Source: a bacterium (lineage in GTDB: Bacteria > UBP6 > JAFGXH01). From it: 35,536 nt of DNA. Position 1 is the stretch's first letter, and the number at the start of each line of letters is the position of its first letter. The position numbers and the translations under genes are program-made. Under the pieces are notes generated by a model. The model did no database searches, was not told the origin of the DNA, and was given only the letters and a program-made list of their open reading frames with translations. This document shows positions 8,379-16,757 of this stretch, piece after piece. The stretch lies in NCBI GenBank assembly GCA_027064085.1, contig JAMOQH010000135.1, positions 1 to 35,536 on the forward strand, read 5' to 3'.

Positions 8379-10252
8379 GTTTTTTTGATAACTGTCTGGC
8401 CTGCTTTTAAAGTAATGTCTTTTATAAAAATGATTTTTCCATTTTTTATTATCTTTAAATTGAGCCTTTCATTACCATTAGATAAAGGATTAGGTTTAAT
8501 TTCATAATTATATTCTTTATAACTTCCTTTATAGTTATTATTTATAAAGATATCTCCAGCTTTAGTGTTTATTACTTTTAATTTCGCAGATTTCCATTTA
8601 AGCCTAATTGTTAAAGGTTTTACTTTTTTATTTTTATAAAATAAAGTTTGGGTATGTTTATAGCAACCAATAGAGCTTATTTTTAGTTTATATTTTTGAT
8701 TAGTTTTTAGCTTTATTTTATTTAAACTTCCATAGCCATATAATTTGTCGTTAATATAGATAGTTGCGGCTTTAGGGCTAATTCTAATTGGGATTTCAAT
8801 AGGAATACTTGTTATTTTCTTTTTTTTCTTTATTTTTTTATTATCTCCTTTTTTACTAGGATAAGCTGTCAGCCTATCCTTACTATGGTGGATATCATTA
8901 TATTTATTTATTTGATTTATTATTATTTTTTCAATGTTTTCATTTGGTAATATTATATTCTTAGGATAAGGTGCTTTTTTGACAGGATAAGCCATTGGCT
9001 TATCCTTGCTGTTAGCCTTATCCGGAGAAGCTTGTTTTTTGGTAGGATGTGTCACCTCTGTAGTAGGATGTGTCTCCTCTATAGTAGGATGAGTCACCTC
9101 TGTAGTAGGATGAGTCACCGACTCATCCTTACTAGGGTATTGTATTACTGAGTATATTACAGTTAATATTATTATCGCTATAGCTATAGGTATATATTTT
9201 TTTACTATATTTCCTCTTTCTATTTTTTTTATTATTTCTTTTGCTTTGGTATTTTCTGGTTCGTATTCTAGAGCGAGATATGCATAAGGTATGGATTTTG
9301 AAAATAACTTTTTTTTATATAGTTTTTCTGCATATTGTATATATTTTTCAGGGATATTATTTATAAATCTTTTGTGGTATGCATTTGGAGTTTTGAAATA
9401 TATTTCTAATTCTGTTTTATAGTCAAAATTTAAATTTTTAAAATAAGTTTCTATTTCCTCTATGATAGTATCACTTTCTTTATACCTTGTTAGTTTTGAT
9501 TTTTGAAGGATTTTTTTTATTATTGTTCTTATTTCATTTGAAATCAAAGGATTCAGTTTTTGAGGATTTTCAAATTGACATTTTAATATGTTATTTAGTA
9601 GCTGTGCTGTGTTTTTACCATCAAAAGGATAGGTTTTTGTTAGCATCCAATATAAAATTATTCCCAGTGAAAATATATCACTCTGTTTATCTATTTTTTC
9701 ATCTGTTAAGTGTTCAGGAGACATGAACATTGGAGAACCCATAATCGAGCCTGTTGTTGTAAGATTGTGAACTTCACCAATAATTGAGGCTATTCCAAAA
9801 TCCATAATTTTTATTTTACCATCTCTAGATATCATGATGTTTTCAGGTTTTATGTCTCTGTGGATAATGTTTTTTTGGTGTGTGTAATTTATTCCCTTTA
9901 GTATTTTTAAAAATATTGCAAGTATTAATTCAGGATTGTTTATTGGATTTTTATCTATAAAGTCGGATAGAGTATCTCCATCTATATATTCCATAACAAT
10001 ATAGTTGTTTTCATTTTTATTTACAAAATTATAGACATTAACAATGTTTTCATGGTTTATTCTTGCAATTGCTAGTGCCTCTCGTTTTAATCTTTCTCTG
10101 TTTTTTTCATCACTAGACATTGCAGGATGCAATAATTTAATGGCAACAAGTCTATCAAGATTTTTATCTTTTGCAAGATATACTGTTGACATACCTCCCT
10201 TTCCAATAGGTTTAATTATTTTGTAATTGTCATCATCTAAGTGAAAAGCCAT
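8375..10252 (-). CDS. Membrane-anchored Ser/Thr protein kinase with repeat-rich linker and PEGA-like domains
   Basis: 'IGKGGMSTVYLAKDKNLDRLVAIKLL', 'HRDIKPENIMIS', 'MDFGIAS', 'GSPMFMSPEHL'; TM helix 'YIPIAIAIIILTVIYSVI'; PEGA-like 'PIRISPKAATIYINDKLYGYGSLNKIKL'. Confidence 0.93.
   Translation of the reverse strand: MAFHLDDDNYKIIKPIGKGGMSTVYLAKDKNLDRLVAIKLLHPAMSSDEKNRERLKREALAIARINHENIVNVYNFVNKNENNYIVMEYIDGDTLSDFIDKNPINNPELILAIFLKILKGINYTHQKNIIHRDIKPENIMISRDGKIKIMDFGIASIIGEVHNLTTTGSIMGSPMFMSPEHLTDEKIDKQSDIFSLGIILYWMLTKTYPFDGKNTAQLLNNILKCQFENPQKLNPLISNEIRTIIKKILQKSKLTRYKESDTIIEEIETYFKNLNFDYKTELEIYFKTPNAYHKRFINNIPEKYIQYAEKLYKKKLFSKSIPYAYLALEYEPENTKAKEIIKKIERGNIVKKYIPIAIAIIILTVIYSVIQYPSKDESVTHPTTEVTHPTIEETHPTTEVTHPTKKQASPDKANSKDKPMAYPVKKAPYPKNIILPNENIEKIIINQINKYNDIHHSKDRLTAYPSKKGDNKKIKKKKKITSIPIEIPIRISPKAATIYINDKLYGYGSLNKIKLKTNQKYKLKISSIGCYKHTQTLFYKNKKVKPLTIRLKWKSAKLKVINTKAGDIFINNNYKGSYKEYNYEIKPNPLSNGNERLNLKIIKNGKIIFIKDITLKAGQTVIKKT
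8858..8880. repeat. 23-bp palindromic element, copy A
   Basis: AGGATAAGCT-GTC-AGCCTATCCT; 10-bp arms with one G.T wobble in the transcribed sense. Confidence 0.8.
8984..9006. repeat. 23-bp palindromic element, copy B
   Basis: AGGATAAGCC-ATT-GGCTTATCCT; perfect 10-bp arms. Confidence 0.85.
9042..9104 (-). repeat. 21-bp coding tandem repeat (3 units, VTHPTTE-like) in kinase linker
   Basis: gtaggatgtgtcacctctgta / gtaggatgtgtctcctctata / gtaggatgagtcacctctgta, running into palindrome copy C. Confidence 0.85.
9107..9129. repeat. 23-bp palindromic element, copy C
   Basis: AGGATGAGTC-ACC-GACTCATCCT; perfect 10-bp arms; reverse complement is identical to copy D. Confidence 0.85.
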
Positions 10253-10254
10253 AA

Positions 10255-10902
10255 TTAATTCTGATTATCCTCCTTTTTAGCTTGTTCTTCAAAATATTTT
10301 TGGTCTCTTTCACTGATTAGTTCTCTTATCATGCTATATTTTTTCTTTTTGTTACATCTTAACTCTGAATAATTGATATTTTTTAATTTACAATCACCGC
10401 TTGAAAGTTCTGAGTCCTCGTAAGAATAAAATTTTGTTTTTATTTCTAATTTTTCATCTCTAAAACTACTTTCTTTCACTACATTTCTTGTAAAAATACA
10501 AGTTTTTCTAATATAATCATATTTTGCAGTTATAGGGGCTTCAAATGTCCAGTTTTCATTAGCTCCTTTTGCAAAAAGGTATTCATGTTCTTTGTCACAA
10601 GTGCTAAATCTTCTATCTTCACAATAATATAATAATAAGTCATTAATGCCCTCATCTAAACCTTTTCTTCCTTCAAATATAAAATAAGGCTGAATTTTTT
10701 CATCACTAATATCATCACCATAAAAATCATCAGCTTCGTCACAAGTTTTGGTTGCATATAGTGATTTATATCTGTACAAACCATTTAATACTGTTGTAAC
10801 ATAAGTGTCTTCTTCAACTGAATCACATGAATATACAAATAAACTTAATAAAATTAAGAATATTATCTGTGATTTATTTATGATGTTTTTTAGCTGTTCC
10901 AT
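10255..10902 (-). CDS. Putative lipoprotein of unknown function, immediately upstream of the kinase gene
   Basis: 215 aa; hydrophobic N-terminus ending 'LLSLFVYSC|DS'; stop is 2 nt from the kinase start codon (probable operon); 'aggaggct'-type SD upstream on the minus strand. Confidence 0.65.
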   Translation of the reverse strand: MEQLKNIINKSQIIFLILLSLFVYSCDSVEEDTYVTTVLNGLYRYKSLYATKTCDEADDFYGDDISDEKIQPYFIFEGRKGLDEGINDLLLYYCEDRRFSTCDKEHEYLFAKGANENWTFEAPITAKYDYIRKTCIFTRNVVKESSFRDEKLEIKTKFYSYEDSELSSGDCKLKNINYSELRCNKKKKYSMIRELISERDQKYFEEQAKKEDNQN

Positions 10903-11013
10903 TTTAGCCTCCTAATAATGATATATAGATTAGCTTATTCTACTAAAGTTTTCAAATAAATTTAATAAAAAAATAAATAATATGATTTTTTATTTTATGG
11001 TAACAATCCTTTC

Positions 11014-11042
11014 TTGAATTAAAATAATTCTTTTGTTATAGT
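11014..11042 (+). promoter_or_regulatory. Promoter of TPR/propeller/UDG/NfeD gene cluster
   Basis: TTGAAT (11014-11019), 17-bp spacer, TATAGT (11037-11042). Confidence 0.5.
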
Positions 11043-11081
11043 GTGAATGTTAGTGTTTTTGATTCTTTTGGAGGAATTATT

Positions 11082-12491
11082 TTGAAAAATATTATTTTAA
11101 TATCAGTTTATATACTTTCTTTTAATGTATTTGCTGTTCATCCTGCAGTTGTTACTGGCAATGAATATCTTAAAGTTAAAGACTATGAAAATGCTTATAA
11201 AAGCTATTCTTCTGTTTTAGTTGAAGATGCTAAAGATAAAAGTGCATTGTATGGTAAATCTTACACTTTATTTAAAATGAAAAAATATAAAGAAGCATTA
11301 AATTCTTTTGAGCAACTACTAAAAATAGATAGAAATTTTAGAGATTCTTTATATAGAACAGCCTTTTTATACAGAAAAGTTAAAAATTATGATAAAGCTA
11401 TAGAATACTACAAAGAATACTTAAAGCAAGTGAAAGATGACCCCGATAGTTATTATGGTTTAGCTAGAACGCATGAGCAAAAAAATGATACTGTTGGAGC
11501 AACTTACTATTTTTATCTTTATACAATAAAAGAAACTCGCTCTTCTGAAGATAAATGGGTTAAAAAAGCTCAAAAGAAAATAGAAAAATACAGAGCTAAA
11601 TTTACTCCAGAACAACAAAAACAATATGAATCTCTTATAAACAATAGTAGTAAGGATGAGTCGGTGACTCATCCTACTACAACGGTGACTCCTTCTGCTA
11701 CAACAGTGACTCATCCTACTACAACGGTGACTCCTTCTGTTACAACGGTGACTCCTTCTACTAAGAAAGTTACTCCTAAAGATGCTTTAAATATTCCTAA
11801 ATTAGATAAAAATGCTAAAAAAGTAGAAACATCAACAGATAAAAACTTAAATTATATTTTTATGAAAGGTGTTAAGTCTGATGATTTTTATTTAAATAAA
11901 AAATATAATGATGCTATTATTGAATATAGAAAATACTTAAAAGACCCATTGAAAAGAAGAGAAGGTTTATATAAAATGGCAATTTGTAATGCTTTACTTA
12001 AAAAATATTCAACATCAGTAAAACTTCTTTCTCAAATTATACTTGAAGAAGAGGGAAATAATAAAGTAAGAGAGTTATTAAAATTGTTACTTGTTAATAA
12101 ATCTGTTGTAAGTTCTTTAAAAGATGCTGATTCTTCTATTAAAAATAAAATAGGAATGGGAAAAGTTAATGAATTAATTACAAGAGGAGATTATTATGAG
12201 GCAATTAAAATTCTTGATATATTAAGTGCTAACATTAAAAATAATAGTGGAGCATTATTCTATAAAATCGATTTATTAAGGATTTTATCTAAAAATAAAG
12301 AAATTGAAGAAAATCTAAAGTCTTTTTTATCCATTTATCCTGATAATGTACTTGTTAATGAAAAATATGGAGATTTCTTAGCTTCTCAACATAAAAAAGC
12401 TGAAGCACTTAAATATTATAAAATTGCTATTTCTAAAACTACTGATAAAGAAATAAAATCAAGATTAGAAACTAAAACATCATCTAAATGA
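11082..12491 (+). CDS. Secreted TPR-repeat protein with Thr/Pro-rich tandem-repeat linker
   Basis: TTG start at 11082 after SD 'ggagg' gives signal peptide MKNIILISVYILSFNVFA; TPR-like 'ALYGKSYTLFKMKKYKEALNSFEQLLKID', 'YRKVKNYDKAIEYYKEYLKQV'. The ORF-track start 11043 lies at the predicted TSS. Confidence 0.8.
   Translation: MKNIILISVYILSFNVFAVHPAVVTGNEYLKVKDYENAYKSYSSVLVEDAKDKSALYGKSYTLFKMKKYKEALNSFEQLLKIDRNFRDSLYRTAFLYRKVKNYDKAIEYYKEYLKQVKDDPDSYYGLARTHEQKNDTVGATYYFYLYTIKETRSSEDKWVKKAQKKIEKYRAKFTPEQQKQYESLINNSSKDESVTHPTTTVTPSATTVTHPTTTVTPSVTTVTPSTKKVTPKDALNIPKLDKNAKKVETSTDKNLNYIFMKGVKSDDFYLNKKYNDAIIEYRKYLKDPLKRREGLYKMAICNALLKKYSTSVKLLSQIILEEEGNNKVRELLKLLLVNKSVVSSLKDADSSIKNKIGMGKVNELITRGDYYEAIKILDILSANIKNNSGALFYKIDLLRILSKNKEIEENLKSFLSIYPDNVLVNEKYGDFLASQHKKAEALKYYKIAISKTTDKEIKSRLETKTSSK
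11653..11675. repeat. 23-bp palindromic element, copy D
   Basis: AGGATGAGTC-GGT-GACTCATCCT; perfect 10-bp arms; inside a 34-bp block identical to the coding strand of the kinase gene. Confidence 0.85.
11664..11768 (+). repeat. 21-bp coding tandem repeat (5 units, VTHPTTT/VTPSxTT) in TPR protein linker
   Basis: gtgactcatcctactacaacg / gtgactccttctgctacaaca / gtgactcatcctactacaacg / gtgactccttctgttacaacg / gtgactccttctactaagaaa. Confidence 0.9.
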
Positions 12492-14254
12492 AAAAATTAA
12501 TTTTCCTTCTTATTTCTTTTTTTGTTATACTAATTTTAGTATTTATGCAAAAAAGTCAAAATGAAAAAGTTGAAGATATTATAAAAAAAACATCATTAGC
12601 TAAAGCGGTAAATTATACAGTAAAAACAACTTTATTTACTAAAAAACGAGATGTTGATTTTCATTTTACTAATTTAGATGATATTATTTTTTATAATAAA
12701 AAATTTACTGTAACAAGAGGTGGAATAATACAAAATGATTTTATTAATAAATATTATAATGCTACCGAGTTTAAAAGTATTACTGCTAAGGATGATAAAT
12801 TAGTTATAGGTTATAGAGATGGTTTTTTATTACTCAATAATAATTATATAAATCACTTCATATTTGATGAAGAAGTTAAGAAGTGTGTATTTAATAAAGA
12901 TAATTTATTTTGCATTAAGAATAATTTAATTATAAAAAAAGAAAAGGAAAGCTTTATAGAGTACCTTAAATTAAAAAACAGAGTAATTGATTTAGTATCA
13001 TATAAAAATAAACTACATATTTTAACAGATAAAAATTTAATAATAAAAGATGATTTTTCACAAAAGGCTATAGGAATTTTAGGAGCAAATAAACTAATTA
13101 TTTTAGAGAAAGAGCTATTCATTCTTCTAGATAGAGAGATCTTTAAGTTGAAAAATAACAGTTTAGCTAGTTTTAAAAAAGTTTCTTCAATTAGCAATTT
13201 GATTTTAAGAAACGAAAAAATTTATTATGTTTCAATGGCTGGAGTGATTTATGATGATAATCTTAAAAAAGTATATTCTTTAAATTCATTGATTAATGAT
13301 ATTGCTTATATTAACGGAAATATATATATATTAACTCCTAATGGAGCATATATTTGGAAAAATAAGATAGAAAAATTTAATATAAAAAATTTGGAAAGCT
13401 CTATTTCTGAAAACTATATTACAAATATTAAAAAATATAAAACTAATATTCTTATATCATATTTCAATAAAGGTATTGATCTTTTAGATAAAAATAATAA
13501 TATCAAAGCTTTTATAAAAGAATTAAATGGAGTAAATGATTTACTGCTTTATGATGATTTATTATATGTAGCAACAACAAATGGTTTATATGTTTATGAA
13601 GATAAAAGTTTAGGTAATTCTAAAGATATAAAAAAAATAAAATATTATAATAAAAAAAATGGAATTTTAGGTAGTAATATTTCAAAAATAGAATTATATA
13701 AAAATAATATTTTTATTGCTAGTGAAGGTGGTGTTTCTCAAAAAAGAGGAGATTTGTTTTATTCTATAAATGGATTACATGGATTGATAAATAATAGAGT
13801 TAATTATTTAAAAAAGGTTAATAATTATTTATATGCAGGTACCTTGGGTGGAATATCTATTTTAAAGGGATTGAAAGTTATAAAAAGCTTAAATAATAAA
13901 AATTTAAAATCACGGTGGATAACTGGAATTACAAATGCTAATGACAGGGTTTATATTTCAACTTATGGTGGTGGAATATATGAATACTATAATAATGAAA
14001 TTACTTATATTCTCAAAAATAAAAAACGATTATTTGTAAATTTAAATACTTTATTGAATTATAAAAATAAATATTTATTAGCAGGAACATTAAAAAATGG
14101 TTTATTTATATATAATTTTGAAAAAAAAGAGTATTTTTTCTTAAAAGATTTACCTTCTTTAAATATAACTGCTATAAATGTAATAGATGATAAGATTTTT
14201 GTTGGGAGCGATTTTGGTTTTTGGAATAGTTCTGTTGATAATATTTTGGAGTGA
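12488..14254 (+). CDS. Membrane-anchored beta-propeller protein (two-component-regulator-propeller-like)
   Basis: N-terminal TM anchor; repeated 'NDLLLYDDLLYVATTNGLYVYED', 'VNYLKKVNNYLYAGTLGGISIL', 'NANDRVYISTYGGGIYEY', 'INVIDDKIFVGSDFGFW' blades; 4-nt ATGA overlap with the upstream gene. Confidence 0.7.
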   Translation: MKKLIFLLISFFVILILVFMQKSQNEKVEDIIKKTSLAKAVNYTVKTTLFTKKRDVDFHFTNLDDIIFYNKKFTVTRGGIIQNDFINKYYNATEFKSITAKDDKLVIGYRDGFLLLNNNYINHFIFDEEVKKCVFNKDNLFCIKNNLIIKKEKESFIEYLKLKNRVIDLVSYKNKLHILTDKNLIIKDDFSQKAIGILGANKLIILEKELFILLDREIFKLKNNSLASFKKVSSISNLILRNEKIYYVSMAGVIYDDNLKKVYSLNSLINDIAYINGNIYILTPNGAYIWKNKIEKFNIKNLESSISENYITNIKKYKTNILISYFNKGIDLLDKNNNIKAFIKELNGVNDLLLYDDLLYVATTNGLYVYEDKSLGNSKDIKKIKYYNKKNGILGSNISKIELYKNNIFIASEGGVSQKRGDLFYSINGLHGLINNRVNYLKKVNNYLYAGTLGGISILKGLKVIKSLNNKNLKSRWITGITNANDRVYISTYGGGIYEYYNNEITYILKNKKRLFVNLNTLLNYKNKYLLAGTLKNGLFIYNFEKKEYFFLKDLPSLNITAINVIDDKIFVGSDFGFWNSSVDNILE

Positions 14255-14257
14255 TAC

Positions 14258-15031
14258 ATGGAATTAGTTGAAGTGTATAAACAAATAATTTTGGAGATAA
14301 AAAATAATCTAAAATACTATCAAAATGATGATATTAATTTTATATTTAATGAAAATGATAATAGTAAATTTAAATTTTTAAGTTCAGATAAAGAAACTCA
14401 AGATAAAAATACTTTTAAATCTAATGACAATAATCTTTCTAAAGAAAGTAAAATGGATAAAATCAATGCTCAAGTTATGCGTTGTAAAAAGTGTTCTCTT
14501 TATAAAATTAGAAATAATACTGTATTGGGAGAAGGAAGTTTAAATTCTGAAATTATGTTTATTGGAGAAGGACCAGGAGAAAATGAAGATTTAACAGGAA
14601 GGCCATTTGTTGGAAAAGCAGGAGAGTTATTGGTTAAAATTATTGAAAATGTTTTAAAGCTTAAAAGAGAAGATGTTTATATGGCAAATATTGTTAAATG
14701 TAGGCCACCTGGAAATAGAAATCCTAATGATCTGGAGGTTTCAGCTTGCATAAATTATTTACATGAGCAAATCAAAATAATTAATCCTAAAATAATTGTT
14801 CCATTAGGTAGTGTTGCTTTATCAAGATTACTTCCAAGATATAACGGTATAACTAAAAACCGAGGGCGTGAAATGAAGTTAATTCTTTCTAGAGAAGATA
14901 TTTACGATGTGATACCAACTTATCATCCATCTTATTTATTGAGGGGAAGCCAATCTGAAATTAATAAAAAAAAGAGAGAGGTATGGGAAGATATAAAAAA
15001 AATTATGAAAAAATTAAATATGCTTATATAA
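14258..15031 (+). CDS. Family 4 (Fe-S) uracil-DNA glycosylase
   Basis: 'MRCKKCSLYKIRNNTVLGEGSLNSEIMFIGEGPGENEDLTGRPFVGKAGELL', 'NIVKCRPPGNRNPNDLEVSAC' (C-x2-C and C-x16-C Fe-S ligands), 'TYHPSYLLR'. Confidence 0.93.
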   Translation: MELVEVYKQIILEIKNNLKYYQNDDINFIFNENDNSKFKFLSSDKETQDKNTFKSNDNNLSKESKMDKINAQVMRCKKCSLYKIRNNTVLGEGSLNSEIMFIGEGPGENEDLTGRPFVGKAGELLVKIIENVLKLKREDVYMANIVKCRPPGNRNPNDLEVSACINYLHEQIKIINPKIIVPLGSVALSRLLPRYNGITKNRGREMKLILSREDIYDVIPTYHPSYLLRGSQSEINKKKREVWEDIKKIMKKLNMLI

Positions 15032-16206
15032 TAGCTTTTTTTATTATTTTCATTCCTGTTAATATTTATTCTTCATCAGTTATAAATATAGATGGATATT
15101 TAAAAAAATATGATATACCTAAATTTACTAATATTTTAGAAAAAGAAAATAAAGATCTTTTTATTATGCTTAATTCTAGTGGAGGAAAGCTAGATACCTT
15201 GTTTACAATTGTTGATAGCTTAATAAGTATGAAGGCTAAGGGAATTAAAATTTATACCATAATAAATAAGGACAGTATTAGTTATGCAGGAGCTTTTTTT
15301 ATAGTTTTACTTTCTGATATAGTTTTTTATACAGAACCCTTAAACTTAGGTGTTTTCACTCCTTTATCTGAAAAAACATATTCTTTACATAAGAAAAGAT
15401 TTGATGAAGTTTTTAAAGCCATAAATAAGAGTAAAAATATAAATAATAGTACTGTTAAAAAAATATTTTTGAATGGAGATATGTTTAGGCCAGAACTCTT
15501 TAGTAAATTAAATATAACATTTATTCAAATTGAGGATTTATCTGATATTGAATATTCTGTAGTTTCTTATAAAAATATTAATTTACAAAATAGAATGAGT
15601 TTAACTTCTTATTTATATACTCCAAATTTTATATTTTTAATATTTAATTTAACTATAATATTAATATTTGTATCTGTTTATTTTACTAAAAATATACTGT
15701 TTTCTATTTTATCCATTATATTTATTTCTGTATTTATTTTCTTGTCATTTGAAATAACAATAAGTTTAAAGGCTGTTTTTGCTATATTTTTTACTCATTT
15801 CATGCTTATCTTTAAAGAATATGTGAAGTCTAAATACATTATTACGGTATTGTCATTTTCTATATTTATACTAAGCTCAATTTATTTAATAAATCCATTA
15901 AATAGTAATTATTATATTGATACAGGCTTTAGGGTGGATATTGTTATGATTTTCACAATGGTGTTTATTGTTATACTAATGTATAAGTTATTAATTCTAT
16001 TTTTTAATAGAAGATTTAAAAAGTTTAATAATAAAAAAAATGAATTAAAATATCAAAATGCAACAGTAATATCTGTTTATCCACTTAAAGTAAATATTTT
16101 AGGAGATGAGTTTCCTGCTCTATCTATAAATAAACTTTATATTAATAGTAAAGTTAAAATTATAGGTTTCAGAGGGATTAAAATTATTGTAGAAAGAGTA
16201 GAATAG
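14983..16206 (+). CDS. NfeD-like / ClpP-class membrane protein
   Basis: Clp-like 'FIMLNSSGGKLDTLFTIVDSLISM', 'ISYAGAFFIVLLSDIVFYTEPLNLGVFTPL', multiple TM helices, C-terminal OB-like 'NATVISVYPLKVNILGDEFPALSINKLYINSKVKIIGFRGIKIIVERVE'; overlaps UDG. Confidence 0.7.
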   Translation: MGRYKKNYEKIKYAYIIAFFIIFIPVNIYSSSVINIDGYLKKYDIPKFTNILEKENKDLFIMLNSSGGKLDTLFTIVDSLISMKAKGIKIYTIINKDSISYAGAFFIVLLSDIVFYTEPLNLGVFTPLSEKTYSLHKKRFDEVFKAINKSKNINNSTVKKIFLNGDMFRPELFSKLNITFIQIEDLSDIEYSVVSYKNINLQNRMSLTSYLYTPNFIFLIFNLTIILIFVSVYFTKNILFSILSIIFISVFIFLSFEITISLKAVFAIFFTHFMLIFKEYVKSKYIITVLSFSIFILSSIYLINPLNSNYYIDTGFRVDIVMIFTMVFIVILMYKLLILFFNRRFKKFNNKKNELKYQNATVISVYPLKVNILGDEFPALSINKLYINSKVKIIGFRGIKIIVERVE

Positions 16207-16383
16207 TATTGTTTTAACCTAAATTGTAAGTTATAAAAAATACTTATTCAAAAGATAAGGAATGTTTTATAAAACCTTATGAAAATAGAAAAAAGGAAAA
16301 ATATCACAAAAAAATCAATAACTACTTGACAAATCAAAAAAAGCAAATAATAATAGAATATGGTATTTATTATAGGAGGACCT

Positions 16384-16593
16384 ATGGGTTTAATTCCACA
16401 GAACGAAATTATGAGTAGAATAGGGAACTTGAAAGACGAACATTTTAGCCTTGAGCTTAAAATTGAAGAAATTAGAAGGAAGCCTATTCTATCCACAGAA
16501 GACCACTTTAAAATTAAAAATTTAAAAAAATTAAAACTTGTTACCAAAGATAAAATAGAAGAATTGAGTCATAGTCTAAAAAGAAAACAATAA
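16384..16593 (+). CDS. Small YdcH/DUF465-like protein
   Basis: 'RIGNLKDEHFSLELKIEEIRRKPILSTEDHFKIKNLKKLKLVTKDKIEEL' matches the YdcH pattern; SD 'aggagg' before ATG 16384; TTGACA at 16326. Confidence 0.7.
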   Translation: MGLIPQNEIMSRIGNLKDEHFSLELKIEEIRRKPILSTEDHFKIKNLKKLKLVTKDKIEELSHSLKRKQ

Positions 16594-16757
16594 AAATAAT
16601 ACAAATCTAACGATTCAAAACATATAGAATAGCGACATTTTTTTCATGGATTACTCTTATTCTTGTTTAATCTATTGAAATGGCTTGTCTTTTTTTTATG
16701 TAAAATATTGGAAAATACTTTGTTGTGTAATTGATTGTATTGTTTTAGGAGTTAGAC

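Noticed and set aside
8858-9129. Rho-independent terminator interpretation of the palindromes
   Set aside because: They lie inside the kinase ORF, lack consistent U-tracts and keep the reading frame.
11460-11714. 84-aa antisense ORF with SHRCSR repeats
   Set aside because: Antisense of the 21-bp tandem repeat in the TPR gene; no independent evidence.
9042-11768. CRISPR array or phage-like repeat interpretation of the repeats
   Set aside because: Repeats are coding, contiguous, 21 bp with no unique spacers and no cas genes nearby.
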